Shown piece after piece: positions 31,075 through 38,703 of a stretch of DNA of 64,000 nt. The DNA lies in NCBI RefSeq assembly GCF_021028995.1, contig NZ_JAJJZG010000007.1, positions 1 through 64,000 of the forward strand, written 5' to 3'. Source of the stretch: Halobacterium sp. KA-4 (GTDB lineage: Archaea; Halobacteriota; Halobacteria; Halobacteriales; Halobacteriaceae). Each line of letters begins with the position of its first letter. Position 1 is the first letter of the stretch. Below the pieces are notes generated by a model. The model was not told the origin of the DNA. It ran no database searches and saw only the letters and a list, made by a program, of their open reading frames with translations. The translations under genes were made by a program, and so were the position numbers.

Positions 31075-31443
31075 TCAGTCCTCGACTTCCACGGAACTAC
31101 CGAGGTACTTGTTGAGCACCTCGGGCGTGCTGTCGGCTTTGAACAGGTCGAGGTGCGCGCTAATCTCCTCTTTGAGCGCGTCGTAGTACTCGCGGTCGGT
31201 TTCGAGCGCACGATACTCCACGGAGTCGACGGGGACGCCGAGAGCGTCCTTCGTCAGTTCCCGGAAGTGGTCGTGGTCGCCAATGTTACCGCGCCAGAGG
31301 TTGTCCCGGAAGAACAGCCAGCCGGGCTCGCCGGGCTCGGCGGCGATGCGTTCCATGCGCGTCTCGAAGACCTGCGGGTCGACGCGAACCTCGTAGTCGG
31401 GGTCGAGGCGGAACCGCACCGCGAACACGTACTGCGCGTCCAT
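31075..31443 (-). CDS. LWR-salt family protein
   Basis: The 122-residue protein carries the haloarchaeal signature LFFRDNLWRGNIGDHDHFRE, for which the LWR-salt family is named. It begins MDAQYVFAVRFRLDPDYEVR, and the family begins in a similar way. No enzymatic function is known. The gene follows the pterin dehydratase gene by one base and probably shares its transcript. Confidence 0.85.
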   Translation of the reverse strand: MDAQYVFAVRFRLDPDYEVRVDPQVFETRMERIAAEPGEPGWLFFRDNLWRGNIGDHDHFRELTKDALGVPVDSVEYRALETDREYYDALKEEISAHLDLFKADSTPEVLNKYLGSSVEVED

Positions 31444-31444
31444 C

Positions 31445-31720
31445 CTACCGGAGGTCGTTGCAGAGCTCCGCGAGTTCGATGTCCTGCGTCGTGATACCGC
31501 CCGCCTCGTGGCTCGTGAACCGCACCTCGACTTCCTCGTAGCGAATCCGAATCTCGGGGTGGTGGAACTGCTCCTCGGCGAGTTCGCCGACTTCCGAGGC
31601 GAACGCCACGCCCTTCAGGTAGTCGTCGAACTCGTAGATGCGCACGATTTCGTCGCCGTCGCGCTCCCAGCCCTCGGGGAGTCGTTCCTCGACTTGGTCG
31701 TCGGAGAGGAGTTCTGTCAT
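31445..31720 (-). CDS. Pterin-4a-carbinolamine dehydratase (PCD/DCoH family)
   Basis: This 91-residue protein has the PCD active-site pattern: RIYEFDDYLKGVAFASEVGE, then EEQFHHPEIRIRYEEVEVRF with paired His and the EHHP-like motif, and TSHEAGGITTQDIELA. It dehydrates 4a-hydroxytetrahydropterin during recycling of a pterin used by aromatic amino-acid hydroxylases. In archaea these proteins may instead assist molybdopterin-related steps; the neighbouring moeA genes make that worth considering. A TATA-like gattatg lies 24-32 bases upstream of the ATG. Confidence 0.92.
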   Translation of the reverse strand: MTELLSDDQVEERLPEGWERDGDEIVRIYEFDDYLKGVAFASEVGELAEEQFHHPEIRIRYEEVEVRFTSHEAGGITTQDIELAELCNDLR

Positions 31721-31797
31721 GGTCGTGCCGTCGCACGCCAGTCACATAATCGTACCCGCCGACACAGCGAAGGACCCGCGCGACGACGCCGGAACTG

Positions 31798-31965
31798 ATG
31801 GACGCGAACTGGTCGTTGACAGTCACCACCGTGGTCGGCGTCGTGCTCGTCCTTGCAGTCGCTGTCGCCGCGAACGCCGCCGGTCTCACGGGCGCAGTGG
31901 CGCTACTGCCGCCACTGGCTGCCGGAGTAATCGTCGCCGCAGGAATCAGACTCGGGTACGCTTAG
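31798..31965 (+). CDS. Small membrane protein (55 aa, two predicted helices)
   Basis: A short ORF from the ATG at 31798 encodes 55 residues: a polar start (MDANWSLTVTT), a hydrophobic helix (VVGVVLVLAVAVAA), a short turn (NAAGLTG), and a second helix (AVALLPPLAAGVIVAAGI) ending in RLGYA. The codon pattern is GC3-rich and the hydrophobic design is regular, so it is likely a real small protein. Function unknown. It is divergent from the PCD gene and its stop overlaps the hemA stop. Confidence 0.6.
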   Translation: MDANWSLTVTTVVGVVLVLAVAVAANAAGLTGAVALLPPLAAGVIVAAGIRLGYA

Positions 31966-33269
31966 TCCTCGGACTCGGCGGGCGTCGCCTCGCCGGCGGG
32001 CGCGTCGAACGGCATCCCGTCCTCGAAGTCCGGGTCGAACAGCTCCAGCGCGGTCGCGATGGTCGACCAGTCGTCCTCCTCGGCGGCGTCCCGCAGGCTC
32101 TTCGTCGGTGCCGCCAGGAGTTGGCTGACCAGCGCGTCTGCCATCGACTCGAGGACTTCGCGCTCCTCCTCGGAGACCTCGCCCTCCGCAGCCTCCAGTT
32201 TCGAGACCGCCGTCGAGACCTCGCGGGCCTTCAGACGGTCGGCGCTCTCGTACATGCGCGCGATGACCTCGTCGGCGCGCTTGCGCTTGTACTGGGCGAG
32301 CAGGCGCTGGAACTCCGCTTCCAGCATCGCTTCGACCTCGCGGGCGGCGTCCTCGCGCTGCTCGCGCGTGGACTCCGTGACCGCGTGGAGGTCGTTGAGG
32401 TCGTGGACGGACACCGCGTCGAGAGCAGATGCGCCCGGCGCGACGTCCCGCGGCTGGGCGAGGTCCACGACGACCGTCTCGCCGGCGTCGGCGAGTTCGG
32501 CTTCGTCGAGGACGTGGTCGGGGCTGCTGGTCGCGGTGACGACGACGTCCGCGTCGTCGGCGTGCTCGGCTGCGTCGGCCAGCGCCGCAGTCTCGGTGTC
32601 GGCGTCGACGGCGTCGGCGACGCGGTCGGCGCGGGCGGTCGTCCGGTTGGCGACGACGACGCGGTCGACGCCCGAACTCGCGAACGCCTTCGCCGCGAGC
32701 GCGCCCATCTCGCCGGCCCCGACGACCAGCGCGCTCGCGCCGTCGACGTCGACCTCGTCCTCGACGAGGCGGACGGCCGCGCTCCCGAGCGACGTGACGC
32801 CCTCGTTGATTGCGGTCTCGGTGCGTGCGCGCTCGCCGACGTGGATGGCCTTCGTCACCGCCTGCCGGAGCACGTGACCGATTGCGCCGGCGTCCTGCGC
32901 TGTGTCGTAGGCGTCGCGCACCTGGCCGAGAATCTGGTCCTCGCCCACCACGAGGGATTCGAGGCCGGCGGCGACCCGGAGGAGGTGGCGCAGGCTCTCC
33001 TCGTGCCCCATCGCGACCGCGCCCTCTGTCGCCGGGTCGAAGCCGGCGGCGGCGAGCACGCGGCGGCCGTCCCGCGGTTCGTCCGCGACGACGTACGCTT
33101 CCGACCGGTGGCACGTCTGAATCACGAACGCTTCCTCGACGGCGGGCTCGACGAGCAGCGCGTCGAGGGCGTCCGCTTCGCTGTCCGCACTCGCGGCCTC
33201 CAATTCCGAGAGGGAGGCCGACTCGTGGGAGACGCGCACGCCCGAGACGACACCTGTGTTTCCGTTCAC
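31962..33269 (-). CDS. hemA: Glutamyl-tRNA reductase
   Basis: This 435-residue protein reduces glutamyl-tRNA to glutamate-1-semialdehyde, the first step of the C5 tetrapyrrole route. The catalytic Cys lies in IQTCHRSEAYV. A GHEESLRHLLRVAAGLESLV helix, the NADPH site ALVVGAGEMGALAAKAF and NRT follow, and a long helical dimerisation tail completes it. The GTG at 33267-33269 overlaps the stop of the precorrin-2 dehydrogenase gene by four bases (GTGA), the best-supported start; a GTG nine bases further upstream (33278) is possible. The last ~40 residues are acidic. Confidence 0.95.
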   Translation of the reverse strand: MNGNTGVVSGVRVSHESASLSELEAASADSEADALDALLVEPAVEEAFVIQTCHRSEAYVVADEPRDGRRVLAAAGFDPATEGAVAMGHEESLRHLLRVAAGLESLVVGEDQILGQVRDAYDTAQDAGAIGHVLRQAVTKAIHVGERARTETAINEGVTSLGSAAVRLVEDEVDVDGASALVVGAGEMGALAAKAFASSGVDRVVVANRTTARADRVADAVDADTETAALADAAEHADDADVVVTATSSPDHVLDEAELADAGETVVVDLAQPRDVAPGASALDAVSVHDLNDLHAVTESTREQREDAAREVEAMLEAEFQRLLAQYKRKRADEVIARMYESADRLKAREVSTAVSKLEAAEGEVSEEEREVLESMADALVSQLLAAPTKSLRDAAEEDDWSTIATALELFDPDFEDGMPFDAPAGEATPAESED

Positions 33270-33922
33270 GTGGACCACTCTGAGTTCCCCACGACGTCGG
33301 CGACGACGTCGTCGGCTGTTTGCCGGGCGTTTGTCCCACCAGTACGTAAAGCCTTCCAAACCGGCCCCGACCGCACCACCGCCCGGACCGCGTTCCGGCG
33401 GGTTTCGGGGTCGACCTCGGCCGCTCGCAACTCCGTGCGGAGGTCGGCCGTCAACTCGGCCATCGCGCCCGCGCCAGCGAGTTCGTCCTCCAGCTGCTCG
33501 CGGAGGTACTTCGAGAGCGCGGGGCTCGCGCCGCCGGTCGCGACGGCGACCGCCACCGGGTCGTCGCGAATCGTCCCGGGGACGACGACGCTGTCGGCGT
33601 CCCTGCCGCCAGATTCGTCCGCGCGGTTCACGAGCGCGCCGGCATCCCGCGCCGCGGCCACGAACGCGTCGTTCACGTCCGTGTCGTTCGTAGCGGCCAC
33701 CACGAGTGCCGGGTCCGCTCGCGCCACCCAGTCGGCGGCGTCCTCGGGTTCGGGCGCGGTCTGCACGCGCTCGGCGTCACCGAAGTCCGCGTCCGCGAAG
33801 TCGGGACTCAACACGAGCACGTCCGCCTCGCGGGCGAACTTCCGAGCCTTCCGCGCGCCGACCGGCCCACCGCCGACGACGAGCACGGTCTCGTCCGCGA
33901 AGTCGTGGAACAGCGGAATCAC
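33266..33922 (-). CDS. Precorrin-2 dehydrogenase / sirohydrochlorin ferrochelatase (siroheme synthase N-domain)
   Basis: This 218-residue protein begins MIPLFHDFADETVLVVGGGP with the NAD-binding VLVVGGGPVGARKARKF. It continues with VVAATNDTDVNDAF, ALVNRADE, and SVVVPGTIRDDPVAVAVATG followed by GASPALSKYLREQLE, as in the CysG/Met8 N-terminal domain. It oxidises precorrin-2 to sirohydrochlorin and may insert iron. It lies between the siroheme decarboxylase and hemA genes, which together form the alternative heme route of archaea. Confidence 0.92.
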   Translation of the reverse strand: MIPLFHDFADETVLVVGGGPVGARKARKFAREADVLVLSPDFADADFGDAERVQTAPEPEDAADWVARADPALVVAATNDTDVNDAFVAAARDAGALVNRADESGGRDADSVVVPGTIRDDPVAVAVATGGASPALSKYLREQLEDELAGAGAMAELTADLRTELRAAEVDPETRRNAVRAVVRSGPVWKALRTGGTNARQTADDVVADVVGNSEWST

Positions 33923-33956
33923 GCTTCCGGCCTCCGAGTGTGCCCCCGTCGGCCGC

Positions 33957-35012
33957 TCATGCGGTGTTCGCGTCAGCGCGTTCGGCGAGCCGGATGCCCG
34001 TCTTCTTCAGGATGCGCGTCGAGAACAGCGTGTCCCAGTCGTCCTCGCCGACGTCCCAGTACTCGGCCATCACGTCCCTGACCTGCTCGATGCGCTGCTG
34101 GCTCTCTTCCTCGCTACGGCCGTGCGTCATCGCGAAGAAGTTGTACTCCCAGACGCCGTCGTGGCGCGGGCGCTCGTAACAGTGCGTCACGAAGTCGAGG
34201 CTCGCCACGGCGGGTCCAACCTCTTCGACGAGGTCGTCGGGCACGTCCCAGACGGTCATCCCGTTCTCCGTGTACCCCAGCGAGTAGTGGTTCGGGATGA
34301 CGCCGACGCGCCGGACCTTCCCCTCCTCGTTGAACCGCCGCAGTGTCTCCACGACCCAGTCGGTCTCCTGGCCGATTTCCTCGGCGACCGCCTGATACGG
34401 CGTCTCCACGATTGGGAGGCCGTCCTGCACTTCCAATACGAGGTCGCGTTCCGCCGGCGTGAGCGTGTCGCGGTCGGTCGGGTCCGGCGTCGGCCCGAGG
34501 TGCGAGAGGTCCACGTCGCCGTCCGAAATCGGGCCGTCCACGAGGAACTTCGCCTCCACGCGGAACTCCTGTTGCTTCGGGAGGTTGTACGTCGGCTGGC
34601 CGGTCTCCTCCTCGATATCCGCCAACACGTCCTCGACGCGCTCGTCGTCGGCGACCGACACGACGAACCACATGTTCAGGTGTGGGTGCTCGCGCTCGTA
34701 GTTGTGCGCGACCTCCCGGTAACTGTTGACGACGTCGGCGATTTCCTCGAACTCGTCCTCGGGCGCGTGCATCGCGACTAGCGACGCGTTGCCGCCGATT
34801 TCCTCGGCGTTGATGAGCGCGCCGAACCGCGTCAGCACGTCCTCATCGTCGAGGCGGCGTACGCGGTCGAGCAGGCCCGCCGGGTCGACGTCCACGCCCC
34901 GCGACCGGAGCGCGTGCGCCGCCGGCTCGAAGGGCCGGTGCACGACCGGGAACCCCCCCTGGAACGCGTTCAGTACCGCGCGGTCCCGGTCGTCGAGGTC
35001 CGCGATATTCAT
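33957..35012 (-). CDS. Siroheme decarboxylase (AhbA-AhbB type, fused AsnC-like halves)
   Basis: This 351-residue protein has two similar halves, each an N-terminal helix-turn-helix and a C-terminal AsnC/Lrp-like domain. Half one starts DLDDRDRAVLNAFQGGFPVV; half two starts LTPAERDLVLEVQDGLPIVE. The repeated TRFGALINAEEIGG and RRVGVIPNHYSLGYTENGMT segments, and FVTHCYERP with Tyr/Arg near NFFAMTH, match siroheme decarboxylases. The enzyme removes two acetate carboxyls from siroheme to make 12,18-didecarboxysiroheme for heme (or d1 heme). It is encoded 34 bases upstream of the precorrin-2 dehydrogenase gene. Confidence 0.9.
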   Translation of the reverse strand: MNIADLDDRDRAVLNAFQGGFPVVHRPFEPAAHALRSRGVDVDPAGLLDRVRRLDDEDVLTRFGALINAEEIGGNASLVAMHAPEDEFEEIADVVNSYREVAHNYEREHPHLNMWFVVSVADDERVEDVLADIEEETGQPTYNLPKQQEFRVEAKFLVDGPISDGDVDLSHLGPTPDPTDRDTLTPAERDLVLEVQDGLPIVETPYQAVAEEIGQETDWVVETLRRFNEEGKVRRVGVIPNHYSLGYTENGMTVWDVPDDLVEEVGPAVASLDFVTHCYERPRHDGVWEYNFFAMTHGRSEEESQQRIEQVRDVMAEYWDVGEDDWDTLFSTRILKKTGIRLAERADANTA

Positions 35013-35144
35013 AGCCACTACTGAGGGAGCGCGAACCATAAACGACCCGACTCACACCGCGGACTGGGAACCGTGAATTACAGATACAGCCCGTGAGTCG
35101 GCAACGAAGAGAATTAGCGCGTGCGGCTCGCAGCTGTCCCGGAG

Positions 35145-35561
35145 TTACCCCTCGAAGCCGTCCTCGGTGATGCCGACCACGCGCTCGACGCCGTCGAGGG
35201 CGCGAATGTCGTCGATGACGGCGTCGTGCTCGCCGGTCGCTTTCCAGTACAGCACGAGGTCGAACGTGCCCTCGCGGAGCAGCTGCTGGCACTCCCAGAC
35301 GAAGTCGTCGCCGTCAAGGGTGAGTCCCTGGTGCTGGTTCACGCCGAACTCGTCGCTGTCGTTGCCCGAGTAGACGTACGTGTCGCCGACGGCGGCGTGC
35401 TCGGCGACCGCGCTGCCGGCGTCGAGGGTGAGCTGGTGGAGCAGGCTCTCCGCGCTGGAGTCGTAGGTGGTGTGGACGACCGCGCCCGCGAGCTCGATGT
35501 CGCCGGGCTGCAGGAGTTCGACCGTCTCCCGGTAGAGGTCCTCGTTGACCGTCTCGCTCAT
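35145..35561 (-). CDS. Haloarchaeal conserved protein (probably DUF5778)
   Basis: This 138-residue protein (MSETVNEDLYRETVELLQPG, later DIELAGAVVHTTYDSS and DDFVWECQQLLREGTFDLVL) resembles a haloarchaea-specific family that I believe is DUF5778. It is acidic, soluble and mixed alpha/beta, without a recognisable active site. The start is the ATG at 35559-35561; the longer frame to 35747 adds a basic leader. Its upstream region is shared with uppS on the other strand. Function unknown. Confidence 0.75.
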   Translation of the reverse strand: MSETVNEDLYRETVELLQPGDIELAGAVVHTTYDSSAESLLHQLTLDAGSAVAEHAAVGDTYVYSGNDSDEFGVNQHQGLTLDGDDFVWECQQLLREGTFDLVLYWKATGEHDAVIDDIRALDGVERVVGITEDGFEG

Positions 35562-35668
35562 GGCCGAGACGACACACCTACGAGCCATACGTGTGGCGGT
35601 TCGCCGCCGCAGCACCCGGTCGCGCGCGAGCAGAAGGCTGATACGTACGACCGTCGTCAACTCGCCTG

Positions 35669-36577
35669 ATGCGAGACTGGCTCCGTTCGGTCCTGAACGC
35701 CGGCTACGAGCGCGTCCTTCGCCACGAGGTCGACGGCGCGCCCGCACACGTCGCCGTCATCCAGGACGGCAACCGCCGGTACGCCCGCGAACGGGGCAAG
35801 GACGCGACCGAGGGCCACAGCGAGGGCGCCGAGACCACCGAGAACGTCCTCGACTGGTGTGCCGAAATCGGCGTCGAGGAACTCACGCTGTACGCGTTCT
35901 CTACGGAGAACTTCGACCGCCCCGAGGCGGAACGCCAACATCTCTTCGACCTCCTCACGGAGAAGTTCCGGGAGTTCGCGGACGCCGACCGCGTCCACGA
36001 CCAGGGCGTCCGGATTCGTACCATCGGCGAGACCGACATGCTCCCCGAGCGCGTGCGGGACGCCATCGAGTACGCCGACCGCCGCACCGTCGGCTACGAC
36101 GACTTCACGCTGAACATCGCGGTCGCGTACGGCGGCCGCGCGGAACTGCTAGGCGCTGCGCGCGGCGTCGCTGAGGCGGTCGCGGACGGCGACCTCGACC
36201 CCGAGGACGTGGACGTCGCGGAAATCGAGGACCGTCTGGAGACGAGTCCGGTCCGCGACGTCGACCTCATCGTGCGCACGGGTGGCGACGAGCGCACGTC
36301 GAACTTCCTGCCGTGGCACGCCAACGGTAGCGAGGCTGCCGCGTTCTTCTGCACGCCGTACTGGCCGGAGTTCTCGAAGACCGACTTCCTGCGTGCCGTC
36401 CGTACGTACGAGTCCCGAGAAGCGTCGTGGCGGCGGACACGAGCGGAGCGCGCCCTCGCGCTCGTTCGCGCGCTCGGCAGCGAAGTCGGGGAGGCGCGGC
36501 GCATCCTCGACCGCCTTCGGGACCACCTCCCGAACCCGCCCGAAGACGTCGAGGCGGAGGGGCAGTCAGCGGACTGA
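35669..36577 (+). CDS. uppS: Cis-prenyltransferase, catalytic type (UPPS family)
   Basis: This 302-residue protein carries the catalytic P-loop of cis-prenyltransferases (HVAVIQDGNRRYARERG, with the essential Asp), TLYAFSTENFDRP, AVAYGGRAEL and RTGGDERTSNFLPWHANG. It makes long polyprenyl diphosphates, the precursor of archaeal dolichol-type carriers for N-glycosylation. The C-terminus does not end in the usual R-x-G motif near FTDxxWPDF; it continues as a ~70-residue helical extension (TYESREASWRRTRAERALAL). The degenerate homologue downstream ends in RRFGR, so the two may form one enzyme. Confidence 0.93.
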   Translation: MRDWLRSVLNAGYERVLRHEVDGAPAHVAVIQDGNRRYARERGKDATEGHSEGAETTENVLDWCAEIGVEELTLYAFSTENFDRPEAERQHLFDLLTEKFREFADADRVHDQGVRIRTIGETDMLPERVRDAIEYADRRTVGYDDFTLNIAVAYGGRAELLGAARGVAEAVADGDLDPEDVDVAEIEDRLETSPVRDVDLIVRTGGDERTSNFLPWHANGSEAAAFFCTPYWPEFSKTDFLRAVRTYESREASWRRTRAERALALVRALGSEVGEARRILDRLRDHLPNPPEDVEAEGQSAD

Positions 36578-36599
36578 TTCGGTTCAGCGGCCGAATTCC

Positions 36600-36617
36600 C
36601 GACAGACGGGTCTGTCG
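36600..36617. terminator. Hairpin between the convergent cis-prenyltransferase genes
   Basis: Inverted repeat cgacaga (36600-36606) and tctgtcg (36611-36617) with a 4-base loop, in the 49-base gap between two convergent stops. It could terminate both transcripts, though no T-run follows. Confidence 0.4.
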
Positions 36618-36626
36618 ACGTTCGGC

Positions 36627-37235
36627 CTAGCGGCCGAACCGCCGCTGCCGGTTCTCGTAGTCCAGCACCGCGCGCAGGTAGTCGCGCTTGCGGAAGTCCC
36701 GCCAGTTGACGTCCGTGAAGTATAGTTCCGAGTAGACGGACTGCCAAATCATGAAGTCCGAGAGGCGCTCGGCGCCGATCTTGATGACGAGGTCGGGCTC
36801 CTCGGGGAAGACGAGTTCTGACTCGACGACGTCCTCGTCGACGTCCTCGGGGTTCATCTCGCCAGCGTCGACGGCTTCCGCGACGTTCCGGACGGCGGTC
36901 GCGAACTCCTGTTTGCCGCCGTGGCCGACGCTCACTTGAATCGGGGCGTCCGCGCGCTGGTCGTCGTCCGGCCCGCGGACGGCAACCTCGCGGGGTGCGG
37001 AGACGCGCGCGAGTTCGCGTTCGAGCGTCGGGACGGCGGCCTCGTCGAGGACGCTCACGTAGACAGTGACGCGGTCGGCGCCGTAGTTGAACGCCCACCC
37101 GAAGAAGTCCGCGAGCGTGTCGTACGCGCCGGCTTCGAGGAGGTCGCGCTCCGTGATGACGAGCGCGACGTGGTCGGGCGCGTCGGCGTCGTGGCGGCGC
37201 ACGCGGAGCGCGAGGTAGCGGTCGTAGAGGCCCAC
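36627..37235 (-). CDS. Degenerate cis-prenyltransferase homologue (possible accessory subunit)
   Basis: This 202-residue protein starts at a GTG (MGLYDRYLALRVRRHDADAP). It keeps the UPPS fold: FFGWAFNYGADRVTVYVSVL, DAPIQVSVGHGGKQEFATAV, LVIKIGAERLSDFMIWQSVY, then SELYFTDVNWRDFRKRDYLR and a final RRFGR. The catalytic DGNRR loop is replaced by VALVITERD, so it should be inactive alone. In eukaryotic cis-prenyltransferases a catalytic subunit pairs with a non-catalytic one that supplies a C-terminal R-x-G motif; the same division is seen here. Complex formation is inference. Confidence 0.85.
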   Translation of the reverse strand: MGLYDRYLALRVRRHDADAPDHVALVITERDLLEAGAYDTLADFFGWAFNYGADRVTVYVSVLDEAAVPTLERELARVSAPREVAVRGPDDDQRADAPIQVSVGHGGKQEFATAVRNVAEAVDAGEMNPEDVDEDVVESELVFPEEPDLVIKIGAERLSDFMIWQSVYSELYFTDVNWRDFRKRDYLRAVLDYENRQRRFGR

Positions 37236-37369
37236 ACCGTCGCATCCGCCGTCGCGACGCAAAACCTTGCGGGTCTGCGGGCGTGGCGACCCTTTTCCCG
37301 GCGGGTAGCGGGCGTCGCGGTTCCCGGTTCGGGGAAGTTAAGTAGGGTCCCGGGTAACCCACGACGGAC

Positions 37370-38692
37370 GTGAACTGGAGTCTCCGGCGCGCCGCGGCGT
37401 TCGCGCTCGTGGCGTCGCTCTCGCTGCTCGCGCCGTTGCTCGGCCGGGCAGCGGCCGCCCCGTTCGTGCTCGTCGCCGCGGCAGCCGCCGTCGTCCCCGA
37501 GGGCTGGCTGTTCGAGGTGTTCTCGACGCCGCGCGACCGCCGCGAGGGACGGCTGTGGACCCTCGTCGGCTTCTCGCTTGCAGCCGCCGGCCTCGGTCTG
37601 CTCGTGCCGCTGTTCGAGGTGCCGGTGGGCGTGTTCGTCGCGAGCGTGCTCGTCGTCGGCTACGGCGACCTCGGCCGGCGGCTCGTACTCGCTGCTCGGG
37701 AGAGCCGCGCGCTCTCGATGGTCGGCTTCGTCGTGCTGGGCGCGCTCGCGGCGCTGGCCGGGCAGAGCGTCGCCGCGGCACTCGCCGGCCAGCCGGTCGT
37801 CACCCCGACGCACGTGTTCCTCGCGTCGAGCGGCGCGCTCGCCGCCGGGATTCTGCGGTCGGTGTTTATCGGCCGTGACGACCCGGTCGTGCTCGTGACG
37901 GTCGCGCTCCTCCTGTGGCTGTTCGCCGTGCTCGCACCGTTCGCCGACGTCTCGGCGACGACCGCGTGGGAGCGCGTCGTCGTCGCGCTCGTCGTCACTT
38001 CCGGGTTCGGCTACGTCTCCTACGCGCTGGACGCGACCTCGGTCGCCGGGATGCTGACGGGCGTGCTCCTCGGGCTGCTCGCGGTCGTGCTCGGCGACTA
38101 CGGCTGGTTCGTGGTACTCATCGCGTTCTTCGCCATCGGCAGCCTCACGACGAAGTTCCGCTACGACCAGAAACTCGAACGCGGCGTCGCCGAGGACAAC
38201 GAGGGCGCCCGCGGCACCGGGAACGTGCTCGGGAACTCCGCGGCCGCCCTCGTCGCGCTGCTGTTGTACGCCGCGCACGCACACGTGCCGCTCTCGGACC
38301 TCGCGTACCAGTTCGCCTACGCTGGCGCCGTCGCTACTGCGCTGGCGGACACGCTCTCCAGCGAGGTCGGCGGGCTCTTCGACACGCCGCGGCTCGTGAC
38401 GACGTTCGAGCGCGTCGAACCCGGGACCGACGGCGCGGTGACGTGGCAGGGCGAAGTCGCGGGGCTCGCGGGCGCGGGCCTCATCGCCGCCATCTGTGTC
38501 GCCGTCTTCGGGTTCGGACTCGCGGGCGCCGGCGTCGTGGTCGCTGCGGGCTTCGTCGGGATGACCGCGGACAGCGTCGCCGGCGCGGTCATCGAGGGCG
38601 ACGTCGTGGGGAACCAGGGCGTGAACTTCCTCGCGACGCTCTCCGGTGGCATCGCTGGCGGCGCGCTCGCGCTGCTGGTCGGTCTCGCCTAA
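37370..38692 (+). CDS. DUF92 (TIGR00297/VTE6-like) integral membrane protein
   Basis: This 440-residue membrane protein starts at a GTG. About ten hydrophobic segments are interrupted by the DUF92 motif FAIGSLTTKFRYDQKLERGV, GARGTGNVLGNSAAALVALL, ALADTLSSEVGGLFDTPRLV and GMTADSVAGAVIEGD. The plant DUF92 protein VTE6 phosphorylates phytyl phosphate. A polyprenyl or phytyl phosphate kinase role would fit a neighbour of cis-prenyltransferase genes, but the archaeal substrate is unknown. It is divergent from the degenerate prenyltransferase gene. Confidence 0.88.
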   Translation: MNWSLRRAAAFALVASLSLLAPLLGRAAAAPFVLVAAAAAVVPEGWLFEVFSTPRDRREGRLWTLVGFSLAAAGLGLLVPLFEVPVGVFVASVLVVGYGDLGRRLVLAARESRALSMVGFVVLGALAALAGQSVAAALAGQPVVTPTHVFLASSGALAAGILRSVFIGRDDPVVLVTVALLLWLFAVLAPFADVSATTAWERVVVALVVTSGFGYVSYALDATSVAGMLTGVLLGLLAVVLGDYGWFVVLIAFFAIGSLTTKFRYDQKLERGVAEDNEGARGTGNVLGNSAAALVALLLYAAHAHVPLSDLAYQFAYAGAVATALADTLSSEVGGLFDTPRLVTTFERVEPGTDGAVTWQGEVAGLAGAGLIAAICVAVFGFGLAGAGVVVAAGFVGMTADSVAGAVIEGDVVGNQGVNFLATLSGGIAGGALALLVGLA

Positions 38693-38703
38693 TTACGCCA
38701 GAA

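Noticed and set aside
36627-37235. Second copy of an active UPPS
   Set aside because: The catalytic Asp-Gly-Asn-Arg loop is missing, so it is described as a degenerate homologue instead.
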